Source: Citrus sinensis (taxonomy: Eukaryota; Streptophyta; Magnoliopsida; Sapindales; Rutaceae). Taken from it: a stretch of DNA of 64,000 bases. The first letter of the stretch is position 1; each line of letters opens with the position of its first letter. Under the pieces are notes generated by a model. That model was not told the DNA's origin and searched no databases. It worked only from the letters and a program-made list of their open reading frames with translations. This document shows, piece after piece, positions 22,549-33,699 of this stretch. The stretch spans positions 28,713,501-28,777,500 of the forward strand of contig NC_068559.1 in NCBI RefSeq assembly GCF_022201045.2, in the 5' to 3' direction. The position numbers and the translations under genes are program-made.

Positions 22549-22971
22549 AATTATTGACCATGCAGGGAATGTGTTTTTTTTTTTTTTTTTCTTGCCTTTT
22601 TTTTCCTTTTTTTTTTTTTTTCCTCTTTCATTTTTCTCGTTTTCTGTACAAAGGACCTTGTGTTTTACTTTCTCTGCAGTTGCATAGTGTTTCCTTGGAA
22701 AGGTTTGAGCAACTTCATCCTCTGTTCCAAATTTTTTCTCTTTTTTATTTGTTTATCGATTTGTTGTTAATATTTTCTCAACAAGGAACTTTTGTGTATT
22801 CTGTGTGATTTATCTCCTCGCTGTTAACTATTGGAACAGTTTGAGTAATCCGCAAAATAAATAAAATTTAACAACATTATTAGTTTAATTTGACATGATT
22901 AGAGGTGGACATCTTGCTAACAAGAAAGAAAATTCATGCCTCCTATTTTAGCTAGCCCAATATGAACATGA
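22549..22971. other. Convergent 3' region between SCL3 and the dirigent gene
   Basis: T-rich probable 3' UTR of SCL3 with two poly-T runs (22568-22590 and 22605-22622), then AT-rich spacer to the dirigent stop codon on the opposite strand. No other gene. Confidence 0.5.
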
Positions 22972-23526
22972 TCAATAGTATGTTACATGAACATTATACT
23001 CGACAGTGGCATCTCCTGTCTTGAAATCAAACGCTATCGTATGTGCCAATGCATATCCATGAGCAGACCTAAACAATCCACTGCCTCCAACAATTGGCAT
23101 TTCTCTCACATCATCCATAACAGGGTTTCTCCCAAGAATGCTAATGCTACTCCCGTTATATGTACCTTCCATGAAAGCAAAATTCATAACCATAAGTAAA
23201 GAAGCATCTTGTTGGGAAGCTATGGCATACATTCCTTGAGCGCTTCCTACTAGCTTTGACGTGGGTTCAGGTCCTTCTGTTAAGGGATCGTCAATCATCA
23301 CTGTACTTCCAAAGCTGTATGCTGTACCATTTGGGGGGCCGGCAATTCTGACAGTTGTTGGGTTCTTGCCGCCAACAATATCATGGAAATAGAAGTGAAG
23401 GTGGGTTGTTTTCTCGAAACGTTTTATCACTATTCCTTCTGTATATTTTTCACAGAAAGCTCCATTGCTGGTGGTGAGAAGTGTTGAAAAGATAGTAAAG
23501 AGAGTGTAACTGATAGAGGAAGGCAT
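22972..23526 (-). CDS. Dirigent protein, secreted
   Basis: Intronless, 184 aa, normal for the family. An N-terminal signal peptide (hydrophobic through about residue 22, SYTLFTIFSTLLTTSNGAF) is followed by the dirigent beta-barrel. Recognisable blocks are LHFYFHDIVGGKNPTTVRIA, FGSTVMIDDPLTEGPEPTS, VGSAQGMYAIASQQ, FAFMEGTYNGSSISILGRN, REMPIVGGSGLFRSAHGYA, and the terminal DATVEYNVHVTYY. Dirigent proteins act in the apoplast, steering the stereochemistry of phenoxy-radical coupling for lignans, pterocarpans or localised lignin deposition. The sequence alone does not say which product. The asparagine in YNGSS is a likely N-glycosylation site. The ATG at 23526 gives the signal peptide directly, so the start is secure. 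The neighbouring gene is also a cell-wall gene on the same strand, but they are separate transcription units. Confidence 0.94.
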   Translation of the reverse strand: MPSSISYTLFTIFSTLLTTSNGAFCEKYTEGIVIKRFEKTTHLHFYFHDIVGGKNPTTVRIAGPPNGTAYSFGSTVMIDDPLTEGPEPTSKLVGSAQGMYAIASQQDASLLMVMNFAFMEGTYNGSSISILGRNPVMDDVREMPIVGGSGLFRSAHGYALAHTIAFDFKTGDATVEYNVHVTYY

Positions 23527-23981
23527 ATTGAAATTCTTCCAAAATAATACCCGTGAATGAAGAACAAGAACTTTTGCGTTTTAAATGCTGTAGAAAGGGG
23601 AAAATTTGATGCTATGCAAAGTCATCATTTCTGATTATATTGACGCATGCAAAGGTGGTTGGCTTTTTTATGCTTAAAGATAAAGCGTTTGCTTCCTTGA
23701 ACTTGAAGAAAAGAATGATTGTGTTCCATTCCACCACTCTTATTGTGTCTAAAGAGAATGCTCTTTGCAGGAAGAATCAGCCAGTATGTCTGATAAAATT
23801 TGACGTTTTATTATACAAAAAATAAATCTAGTAGCTTAAATGAATTGATCTAAAATCAATGTAACACCGTGTTGCCTTTCGGTACCTCATTCATCAGAGA
23901 GAGAAAATGATGAGCTGGCTAGCTTGAGTAACTATACTGTATAAATTTCTGGTTTCATCTTTTGTGTCTCAATTGCTGTTT
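23527..23981. other. Spacer between dirigent and TBL genes
   Basis: 455 bp that must hold the dirigent promoter and the TBL 3' UTR. I see no additional gene. The short plus-strand open frame at 23640-23825 has no supporting features. Confidence 0.5.
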
Positions 23982-26141
23982 TTAACCGTTGTTTACAAGA
24001 GCTGTATACAGAAGTTGATTCCAGGTGTCTGGAAGTCCAGCAACACACCAGTGGGTGCAATCCATGGCCTTGAAGCCATTAAAGGAGCTTGGATGTGCAT
24101 CCTTTCTTAGCTGTGAAAGAGTTGTTATATCAAGCAAATGAACTGGTTTCTTGACAGTTCTTAAAACATCTTTGACCACCAATGCTGCCTCTGGTAAACC
24201 ACCCGGATACTTTGATCCAACTATTGGTTGCTTCTCGTTTGCACAGTTTGTCACTTCCGGTTCATCCCACTCTGTGCCACTAATCACACATAACCCCAAA
24301 AATAATAATAATAATAATAATGTTCACCAAAAAATGATGAAACTAATTGATAAGAAACGGAAAAAGCAATTGAGATAGGCGACTGACTTGTAATGTGATG
24401 GAGAAACTCCTTGGAAAATGACTGTAGTTTTTGTTGTATCAACATCTGAATCAACCCATTTTGCCCATGTTTTTAAGCCTTGGCGAAAAGCATCCATGCG
24501 GTCCATGTCCTTTAGAATCTTGTTATCAAATTCAACGTAGTCCCATCTGCAAGCAAAGGTTGTACCAAATGCTCATGCGTTAATTTCAGGTCAGATATTG
24601 TTTATATGTATATGCAAGAACATTAATTGAGCTGAAACTGTGTTGACGGAGCCAAGCTGGTCTTACGGTTGCTTAGGTCCTCTGCGGTACCACCAAAGCC
24701 AAGTGTTAAAAACCAGAACATCAATGTTCTTCCATATGTTGCCATCCTTAAGGGAATTAAGTTTCAGAACTCGACCAACGTTTTCAACTACTTGTATGTC
24801 TACCAAGTACAAGGAATGGAATAGTATCACCGAAACGTCATAGTCCTGCAAAATATAGTCGAAGCTGTTAAAGGTTTTGCACTTTTGCATGGCAATTCTG
24901 AACAAAAATTCGCAACGATTTGTAAAGTTAGTTCAATTACCTCAAATATCACTGTGGTAATTGTATCATTTGACTGTCCGATGATGTTGGTATTGGGTAG
25001 AGCAGTTTGAAGTAGGCATAGAAGTGATTGCATCTGGTTCAGGCTGACTGAGTCCCCTATGAACATAATTTTCTTGCCGCTCAACCTCCATAGAAAATCT
25101 TTAGCATCAAATCTGCAATGTGAGCAGTATAAAGAGAATTGAGCAACTATTTCAGCGGCATTGAGGCATAGTCTCAACTCTTAAGATTAATTCCAACTTT
25201 CACGGACAAACGAGGTAACACAGATTATGATACTTGTACATATTGTCATTTGGTTTAAAAATCAGAGAACGACAGATCATTTCACCATAAGAGACTAGAA
25301 TTGTCGTTGAAATGCAAAAGAAAAGTACGACAAGTCGATTGTTAGTCACTGCTAGACTGCTACAGCCAACTTTGTGCTTCTCCCGGAACGTGAAGGACCG
25401 AAGAAGACACAAGCAATATAGGCCAAACAAGCCCTTAAACGTAGATTATTATTATAATATAAGTTGCTTTCCCTATTTTCCTACTGGTGAAATTCTTTCT
25501 CGTGACCGGTGATAAAAAAGTGAAGGGAATTCTCGAAGATGATGCATTTCAATTTATCAAATCCCAAATAGTGGTTAAAAATCTGCAATCATTACATGTG
25601 CAGTTTCATCATAAACAGTAACAATGTGACTGACTAATGCTTTTGCAACGACTAAAACTTTTCATCCACTTGATTATCTGACTAAGCTGGCTGCGTAGGT
25701 AGGTAAAGACTCGACGTTAATTGGCATAATTATTAATACACGTACAGATTGACGGATAATTGGGTGGGGAGAGGAAGAGGAGGAGGGTGAATAAGTGACA
25801 AAATTAGTAAATATATGGTTACCTCACCTGGGCAAGTCGCAGTTATCAGGCTGCCATCTGTATTTCAAGTAAAGATGATCGGGCCGCCCACACTCGTTGC
25901 AGTCAAATTCTTTGCGAATGTTTGGACAAGCTGATGAATCGTAGAGAGGATACGACTCGTCGTACACCCATCTCCCTTCATACGCATTGGCGCAGCTCCT
26001 TTCGACAGGCTGTCTTCTCCACTTGGCACCAGCATCAGCGTCAGCATCGATATCTGAATTTACCACAAACAAACACCAACAAATAACAATGATGCCAACA
26101 TTAATCAGTTCCGAATACGATCTTTGTTTCCCAGAACCCAT
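23982..26141 (-). CDS. Trichome birefringence-like protein (TBL, PMR5/Cas1p type), polysaccharide O-acetyltransferase
   Basis: Five coding exons (25828-26141, 24941-25112, 24667-24845, 24388-24546, 23982-24279) join in frame to 373 aa. An N-terminal hydrophobic segment ([17 protein letters not shown], about residues 13-29) acts as signal anchor. The PMR5N part carries [29 protein letters not shown] and [15 protein letters not shown]. The catalytic GDS motif lies in [16 protein letters not shown], and the second motif (Asp/His) in [20 protein letters not shown], so both catalytic signatures are intact. A short linker (DADADAGAK) follows the anchor. TBL proteins are Golgi enzymes that acetylate xylan, mannan or pectin. 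By overall layout this is nearest the TBL41-45 group, but the substrate is unassigned. A CT/TA/CA compound microsatellite lies 45-110 bp upstream of the ATG. Confidence 0.92.
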
Positions 26142-26185
26142 GTTGATTGTTTCTCGAGAAAAATGGAGGGAGTTGAGAGAAAGTT

Positions 26186-26187
<2 letters not shown>

Positions 26188-26247
<60 letters not shown>
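26188..26247. repeat. Compound microsatellite (CT)n-(TA)n-(CA)n
   Basis: Uninterrupted CT dinucleotides (to about 26217) pass into TA repeats (to about 26236) and then CA repeats, in the promoter or 5' leader of the TBL gene (ATG at 26141, minus strand). Read on the gene's strand it is a GA tract close to the start codon. Confidence 0.9.
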
Positions 26248-27587
26248 GTGTATATACATATATAAGCATCAAGCAATGCAACCATTATTAACTAATTGAA
26301 TCAAAGTAAAAGACGACAAATGAAATTGACAGCTCTGTTCCTTTTTTTCTATTAATTCTTTTTTTTTTTTTTTGGGGGGGGGTCAAATTTAATTAATTCT
26401 GGAAATAATTAAAGCGTTACTTTGTCTTGAGCTCTTTGTACTAACATCGAATTCAACTTTCAAGCATACGTAATTCTTTCTTTACCATAGAATGAAAGCG
26501 CCATATCTTTCTGTTCAGCCAACGCCTTTTCCCGTCCGTGACGTGAGCTATTTATTTATCCATCAATTTTTCTTTCTTTTTTTATTTTTTTAAAATTTTC
26601 TTAACTAAGTACCTGCTTTTATCAATCAACTGTTTTTCCCATAAACGTTATCAACTGAAATATCAATTTCAAGAGGATTTTTTTTTTTTTTTTTGAGCTC
26701 AAGATCACTAAAAGCTTTTGTTTAGTTAACTATTTTAGTGCGATATCAATTTCAAGAGGATTTGTTTTTTTGGTTCTTGGAAAGTATTGTTGATGGAATG
26801 ACTTTTAAGTGAGGGTTGGTGGCGGTGGAGGCTGGATTGGTTGAACAAAGAACATGAGAAAGTCCAGAAGTAGATCCGTGAGTGAATTGGTCTAGAATTT
26901 CACATGCAGCACATGGAAAACAACCCTGTTTTAAGAGCAATTCATTATTTAATGGTGGCCTCTTCCTTGCATTTCTATCCATAATCAATCATAAGGGAAA
27001 AATTATAAAATAAATGGATCCAGCGGAGGGAATGAAAATGAATGTATGTATGTTGAATGCTGTCTTATTCCATAAAATATAATAGACAAAAAAAAAATTG
27101 TCAAAAAGTTGAAACATGGAAATTGCCCGTGATTATTTTGACTAGAACATGTTATTGAATTATTGAGATGAAAATTTTCTAATTTATCACAAAATATTGT
27201 TCAGGTGGGTGTTTGGAGATTCCAAGATCAGTGGGAGTTCTTTATGCTTTAAAAAGAGAACAAAAAAGGTGGCATACCAACAATGTGGAACTATTAAAAT
27301 TGGGATTAGTTGCAGGTCACAGAGTTGACATTACACACTCATGAACTTGCAATCAAAGCAGTTGGTTTAGGAAGTACTAAGTAGGTGTTGAACCATCTAT
27401 TGCATTTTTATATTAGAATATTATGTTGGGTACGTATTTTCACTATTTTGTATGTGTGTGTTTGTGTTTTTATTTTTAAATTCTCTAAACCGAAAAAAAA
27501 ATAATGGATTTAGAATTTTGACAAAGAAAAGGAATTCATTATAGCTGGACCGGAGCACGGTACAATCACAAAATTTAATTAACAATA

Positions 27588-27717
27588 CCTATCTTATATG
27601 TAATACATCTTCATACATGAACAATACGCGTGTGTATGCGTGCGCGCGGGGGTGGGGGGGAGGGGGGGGTCACACACTATTTGCCTGTAAGGATGTTACA
27701 TTAAATATAAGATAGGG
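27588..27717. repeat. Inverted repeat enclosing a G-rich tract
   Basis: CCTATCTTATATGTAATACA at the left recurs inverted at the right as TTACATTAAATATAAGATAGG with one short gap. Between them lie CG/TG alternations and a G-rich stretch (27648-27669). The arms are only ~22 bp, and the function is unknown. Confidence 0.6.
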
Positions 27718-29270
27718 ATCCAATTTAATTTCATCACTGTCCCCTGGTTATTTACTTGAAAAACGCGCCCACGTAAAATCTGACAAATTCAGCCCGACGC
27801 CGGAGCTCACTTAGATCGTTTGAACTAGAGCCCAGCCAAACGCCCAACAATCACTAGCTATATATTCAGAGGGCCCAAATTGTTTCTTCTTCTTTCAGAC
27901 AACATATTTATAGTCAATGAGAAGCTTATTAGCCAAGTGCCAACTAAAAAGGAAAATTAGGATAAAACGACTGAAAATTCAACCAAAAAAACACCCTAAC
28001 CTAAAAGTTGCTTCACTTCAGCAAAGAGACAAACCGGTTGTTCTTGTTCACGTACGTTGCAAGCAAGGTTTCGTTTATTAACTTTTAGCCATAGCACATA
28101 AATCATCAAAACTTTGTATAAAATCAACAGCAACAACAATAATAACAAGAACCACCTAATAGTCTTATAGTAAATCATTTTCCTTTTCAACCTTATGTGT
28201 AGAAGCGATGAGTCTTTTGCTTATGTTAATGAATATTGATTTTCTTCAAAATCTTTGGAAGTAGATTATATCTGGTTTGAACCTATCTAAATATTCAGTA
28301 AAAACTTCTTTATATTGATAATGTAGGGACAAAATATTTTTATTATAATGAGAATATTTTAACTTAATAAAAGTGTGATTACTAAAATTATTGGTCCAAA
28401 TGAATATAGAGGTACAATATGAACTACATTAAATTTATACGATTGGGAATTTATAAAGTTATCTTAGAAGTTTAAACGTTTGCATTCTCTTTAATGTTTT
28501 TTCTCTCCATGTGATGAATTAGGATTCTCTTATGATCTAATCTCCTCCTGATAAAAAATACACGTGAGTGATTGATAGTTAATAAATAAATAAAATAAAT
28601 AAGTTAAATCCTATCCATACGCTATCACTTAAAGACACATGACATAAGATCTTTAAAAACTTATGAGTGCTCAAATCAGGAGAGTATTTTTATCCTAATG
28701 TAATTTCTATAAACATTTTATAATGATTTGGAAACAACTCTAAAGAGTAAATCATTATTCTAAGCAACTTATTTAGAATAATATTTTGTTCCATCTTTAA
28801 TCTTTAATCTTTAATGTAACATAGCATATATTTTTTACAATATACATATAATTATTATTTTGTAAAACTAACTTCTTCAAATAAGATCTAGAAAGCTATA
28901 AATCTTTACAATGTAGAGCTTATTATTATTTATAGCTGACTTAAAATTTTTAATGACTATATGGAAGTTATTTTTGTATAAAGTATCACTATAAAAAAAT
29001 TTTATTGTAAGAATCGCAATAAAGCAACACGTGTATGAAAGACAAAATTGACAGTTAATTAGTATCAAAGGTTCCCTTAATATACCACATTGTTACATCA
29101 AGAACCCTGAATTCCCACGTAATATTCTCCATCATGTTCATCGATCTTTATGTGGTCCAAAAATGACAACTCTTTGTGATCTTTACAATATAAATCTTGT
29201 CAAGCATACAAAGTAGATTAAGGAAATGATAGATCAATTACAAAAGAATTACATATACATACCTACACAT

Positions 29271-29278
29271 TTATATAG
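29271..29278 (+). promoter_or_regulatory. Putative TATA box of first purple acid phosphatase
   Basis: TTATATAG sits 59-66 bp upstream of the start codon at 29337. A second candidate, TATAAA at 29189-29194, would give a longer leader. The choice between them is not decided by sequence alone. Confidence 0.4.
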
Positions 29279-29336
29279 CCCTAGAATTAATCATCAGAAT
29301 ATCAGATTCAGTAGTACTGCTCATTTATTCTCTTCA

Positions 29337-32300
29337 ATGGAAACTAAAACTTTAACTTGGTATAGCTACAAGGTCTTTGTTTATGTCTTGTTCACCATCA
29401 TCTTATTTCCTGGTTCTGCTTCATCATCGTTACTGCACCCATGGGCTCTAAATTCATCGATTGAACATCAAAACTACACGGCAATATCGCCGTTTCGTTT
29501 ACTGAACAGAAGATTTTTATCACAGTGCCCAGATTCTAACCCTTATCTCCAAATAAATGTTAGCAAAAGTTCTGATCTTTCAGATGATGAATTCGTGACA
29601 ATAACTGTTAGCGGAGTCTTGCTTCCGGCAGAGAGTGACTGGGTTGCTATGATCTCACCATCTGATTCTAAGTAATCAAGAATCTTAATCCTGCTTGATA
29701 ATTTGGAAAATATTAATTTTAATATTTTTCTGGTTAATATATTCTGTATGTGGTCTTAAATTTATAGATATCAAGTTAGTAATTGCATGTATGCAGTCTG
29801 GAAACTTGTCTTTCAGCCGAGGCTATGTACGTGCAGACTGGTGATGTCAGTAGCCTTCCTCTTCTTTGTCATTATCCTGTGAAGGTATAATTCATTAGTT
29901 AATAACTTTGTAGAAATAACACTATTATTTATTCATTAATTAATGTGGAAGTGCTTAACTAAACAAACATTGTATTAAGCCTGAAAATTATTAATTGCAG
30001 GCTAAGTTGATGAGCAACGATCGAGACTATTTAAGTTGCAAGAAAAAAGAATGCAAGAAATATAGCAATGGCAAATGCGTGGTTACAACTTGCAGTGGTT
30101 CCATAAAATTTCATGTCATTAACATCAGAACTGACATTGAATTTGTGTTCTTCGCCGGCGGGTTTGATACGCCTTGCATTTTGAATAGGACCAACCCTAT
30201 CAATTTTGCTAACCCTAAGAGCCCACTATATGGCCATCTCTCAAGCAGTGATTCCACTGCAACGTCGGTAATTATTTTATATATTACGAACAAATTTTTT
30301 AAAAAATAATTCATTAGTATTAAGATATCTAATTAGTTGATTATAAAATTAATGTTAATGTTGCAGATGAGAGTAACATGGGTTAGTGGGGATAAGGAAC
30401 CTCAGCAAGTGCAATATGGAGATGGAAAATCAGAGACATCAAAAGTTACAACATTTACACAAGATGATATGTGCAGTGAGTTCCAAATGACCATTTGCTT
30501 TGAGTAACATGTTATACATATTGTTTTCTAAGAATATTTTCTAACAAGGGTTCCCGTCCTTTATTAAAGTATCGGGTGAGCGTTGTAAATTAAAATATAT
30601 ATGGGAACCCTTACCAGATAATTTTTAGTGTTTTCAATAAATTGATGTGATCCCACATATAATTATATATGATTGAACTTTAATTAATTTGAGGTGCTTT
30701 TAATTAATTTTTGTGGTGCTGAATTTGATGAAATTGATTAATAGATGCTACTGCCTTACAAAGTCCAGCAAAGGATTTTGGGTGGCATGACCCTGGTTAT
30801 ATTCATACAGCAGTGATGACAGGGCTTAGGCCTTCAGCCACCTTTTCCTACAGATATGGAAGGTATGTATAGTATATTATACATATATAAACATGTAGCA
30901 TCTCAGAAACTGAAAGCGTGCACGACGTACAGAAGAAGTGATTCAGCGACATTTCTTATTTATATATGTTTTAAATTAATTAAGTTGATATACTGATCAG
31001 TGATTTAGTGGGTTGGAGTGATAAAATCCAATTCAAGACTCCACCAGCTGGAGGATCATCAGAGGTACTCAGATTTCTTACATATGGCGATATGGGAAAG
31101 GCTCCTCTCGATGACTCTGCTGAACACTACATCCAGGTTTGTGTGCGTGTGTGTGTGTGTGTATTATTAAATGAATTAAATAATGAATATGGTTAATCAA
31201 TAGTTACTAGACCTAAAGAGACTTGAAAAAAATGGGTTAATTACATCCCGCAGACGGTACATACATAGCTAGGCTAGCCAATTAATGAGATTTAAACTCT
31301 ATTATATATGCTGAGACTTAAACTCCATTATATGATTGTATATAGCCGGGGTCGCTCTCGGTGATCAAAGCCATGGCCGACGAAGTAGATAATGGCAGTG
31401 TAGATTCCATTTTCCACATTGGAGACATAAGCTATGCAACTGGTTTCTTGGTTGAATGGGACTTCTTCCTTCACCAAATTAGCCCCGTGGCCTCTCGGGT
31501 CTCTTACATGACTGCAATTGGAAATCATGAAAGGTAATTAATTAATTTTAATTTCATTATTTAATGCATTCATGCATGATTATAGATTAATTAATACATT
31601 CAGCGAATTTTATTAATTGTTGTACGTCGGTTCAGGGACTACCTAGGCTCGTCAGGATCAGTGTATGAAAGCCCCGACTCAGGTGGCGAATGCGGCGTTG
31701 CTTATGAAACCTATTTCCCAATGCCAATTCCAGCCAGGGATAAGCCATGGTACTCAATTGAACAAGCTGGTGTCCACTTCACCGTTATGTCAACAGAGCA
31801 TGATTGGTCTGAAAATTCTGAACAGGTAACTGATGAGCAAAACAAAAACACACATAATCTTCAATTTACTTTCTGTTTCGGGTTATGCGGTCATTTTACC
31901 CATGCATGTTAATTTTTTTACAGTACTGATTGTGGAAATTACTTATAAATTAAACAGTACGAATGGATGAAGAAAGATATGGCTTCTGTTGATCGATCAA
32001 AAACCCCTTGGTTAATCTTTTCCGGGTAAGCTATTAATTAATTTGTATTTGAATATAACTAGCCGGTTACTAATTAATTAATCAAGCACAACATCTACAA
32101 TTAATTAAAACCGTGCAGGCACAGGCCAATGTACAGTTCTTTATCGTCTAGTGTGGACAACAAATTTGTCGATGCTGTAGAGCCATTACTGCTTGATAAC
32201 AAGGTAATAACTACCTTGATCGCTCTTACAGCTGCTTAATTAATTTGCAAATATGTATAATTATTGACGCGGGAAAATTAATTATTAGGTTGATCTTGCA

Positions 32301-32877
32301 CTCTTTGGCCATGTTCATAATTATGAAAGAACATGTTCAGTTTATAAACAAAGTTGCTTGGCAATGCCAACAAAAGATGCAAATGGGATAGACACGTATG
32401 ATCATAGCAATTACAGTGCTCCCGTGCAAGCAGTAATTGGAATGGCTGGCTTCACTTTGGACAAGTTCCCAGATAATGTAAGTAAATTAAAGTTTTAATT
32501 GGTGAAGTCGATTTTCTAATACTGCCTGATAATTAATTATTTGTTCTTTTTATACATATATTGTGGGCAAATTAATAAATCCTGTTTTATTGTATATATC
32601 CTCCACCCACGACAGGCTGATCACACTTGGAGTTTGATACGGATTTCAAAGTTTGGTTACTTAAGAGGGAATACAAACAAGGAAGAAATGAAATTTGAGG
32701 TGGGTGTTTAAACTCTAATTAATTAGTGTTGCATATATAAATATATAATGTTATCAATTAATCATGTTTGAGACTTGTGAAAATCTTTCTTAATTATTTA
32801 ATTTTTCATTTTTGCAGTTTGTGAATTCAGACACAAGGGAAGTTGAGGACAGTTTCCGCATCATCAAAGCAAAATAG
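29337..32877 (+). CDS. Purple acid phosphatase, PAP1/PAP24/PAP27-like (tandem copy 1)
   Basis: Thirteen coding exons, 638 aa: 29337-29671, 29797-29884, 30001-30267, 30367-30475, 30745-30862, 31001-31136, 31346-31533, 31636-31825, 31958-32025, 32119-32203, 32289-32477, 32616-32699 and 32818-32877. The internal ATG (METKTLTWYSYKVFVYVLF) gives a signal peptide. An N-terminal fibronectin-like part contains CKKKECKK and several N-glycosylation sites. The metallophosphatase core shows the usual metal-ligand motifs: YGDMGKAP, HIGDISYATG, AIGNHER, WLIFSGHRPMY and LFGHVHNYERTC. The set looks complete even though Arabidopsis relatives are named 'probable inactive'. PAPs are secreted or cell-wall Fe-Zn/Fe-Mn phosphoesterases. 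The natural substrate of this subgroup is unsettled. Exon 2 diverges from copy 2 (NLETCLSAEAMY versus DVSSCPFNGILY), so this copy has lost part of a conserved loop sequence. Confidence 0.92.
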
Positions 32878-33699
32878 ATAAAATTTATGGGGGAAAAAAA
32901 AAAGAGAAAGAAGGAAAGAAAGAAACTAATAGAAAATGAGTGCAAAAGATAATAGTATTAGTATATATGTGAAGAGATGCTCTTGTACAGATGTAACTTC
33001 TTGATCAGATAAATAAATTTCTTTCATGATCAAGAAACATACTATAATCATGGATTAAATTAAAACTATTTTTTTTGCATCTTAATTTATCTTCAAATTA
33101 ATTCTAAGAAATTTTTGTGTTAAACGCGCACCGAGTAAAAGATTAGTCCAATCGAAACCGCAAATGCACACACTATAAGATTTAGTCACTTCCAAGTGAC
33201 AAGACAAGAGGTAGGAATTGACTGTAGTGTGTGTGTGTGTATGTGTGTGTGTGTGTATTAAATCAAAATCCACAGAATACATGAAACAAAAAGTAGTAGA
33301 AAGGTGACATATCATTATTCAGTTTGGCAAATAGCAAATTCAGTTTGGCAATTGGCAATTGGCAATTGGCAATTGGCAAAGAGCAACCATCTTTATATTT
33401 TTGATATCTAGAAATTAATCAACTTGTTCACGCCACGAAATCAAAATCCTCACGTCAGATAATAAGTGATAAGCCCCCTAAATAATTAACTGAATCCAAA
33501 CCACACACACACGCATGACAAATGCTCTTAACTGTTTTGTCACTTGTAATTTATTTACACCCCTTGTCCGAGGAAAAACAGAAAAGAATAAAACCGCAAA
33601 CGTTGTTTAGTCTCAAGGAAAAGGAAAATGACATAACCAGAAACAACGGTTATATAGAAAATCAACTTTAGTTTTCTACTTTGCTTCTGTGCAACTCCA
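32878..33699. other. Spacer between tandem phosphatase genes
   Basis: 822 bp holding the 3' UTR of copy 1 and the promoter of copy 2. It contains a GT/GTAT microsatellite (about 33223-33257) and a TTGGCAA heptamer array (33344-33379). No other gene. Confidence 0.55.
33344..33379. repeat. TTGGCAA heptamer tandem array
   Basis: Five consecutive copies of a 7-bp unit (TTGGCAA, frame-shifted as ATTGGCA), preceded by a related TTTGGCAAATAGCAAATTC. They lie ~320 bp upstream of the second phosphatase start codon. Confidence 0.8.

Larger units (their letters stand above)
26248..29336. other. Intergenic region between TBL and the first phosphatase
   Basis: About 3.1 kb, AT-rich. It contains a T-run followed by G9 (26374-26382), a G-rich tract (27648-27669) inside a small inverted repeat (27588-27717), and the probable promoter of the first phosphatase. 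A minus-strand open frame from ATG 26982 to 26752 (76 codons, containing GCFPCAACEILDQFTHGST) is the only protein-like stretch. I recognise nothing in it and do not call it a gene. Confidence 0.4.

Noticed and set aside
26752-26988. Small minus-strand protein containing GCFPCAACEIL
   Set aside because: ATG exists only at 26982 (76 codons); no signal peptide, family or splice context was seen, so it is mentioned only in the spacer entry.
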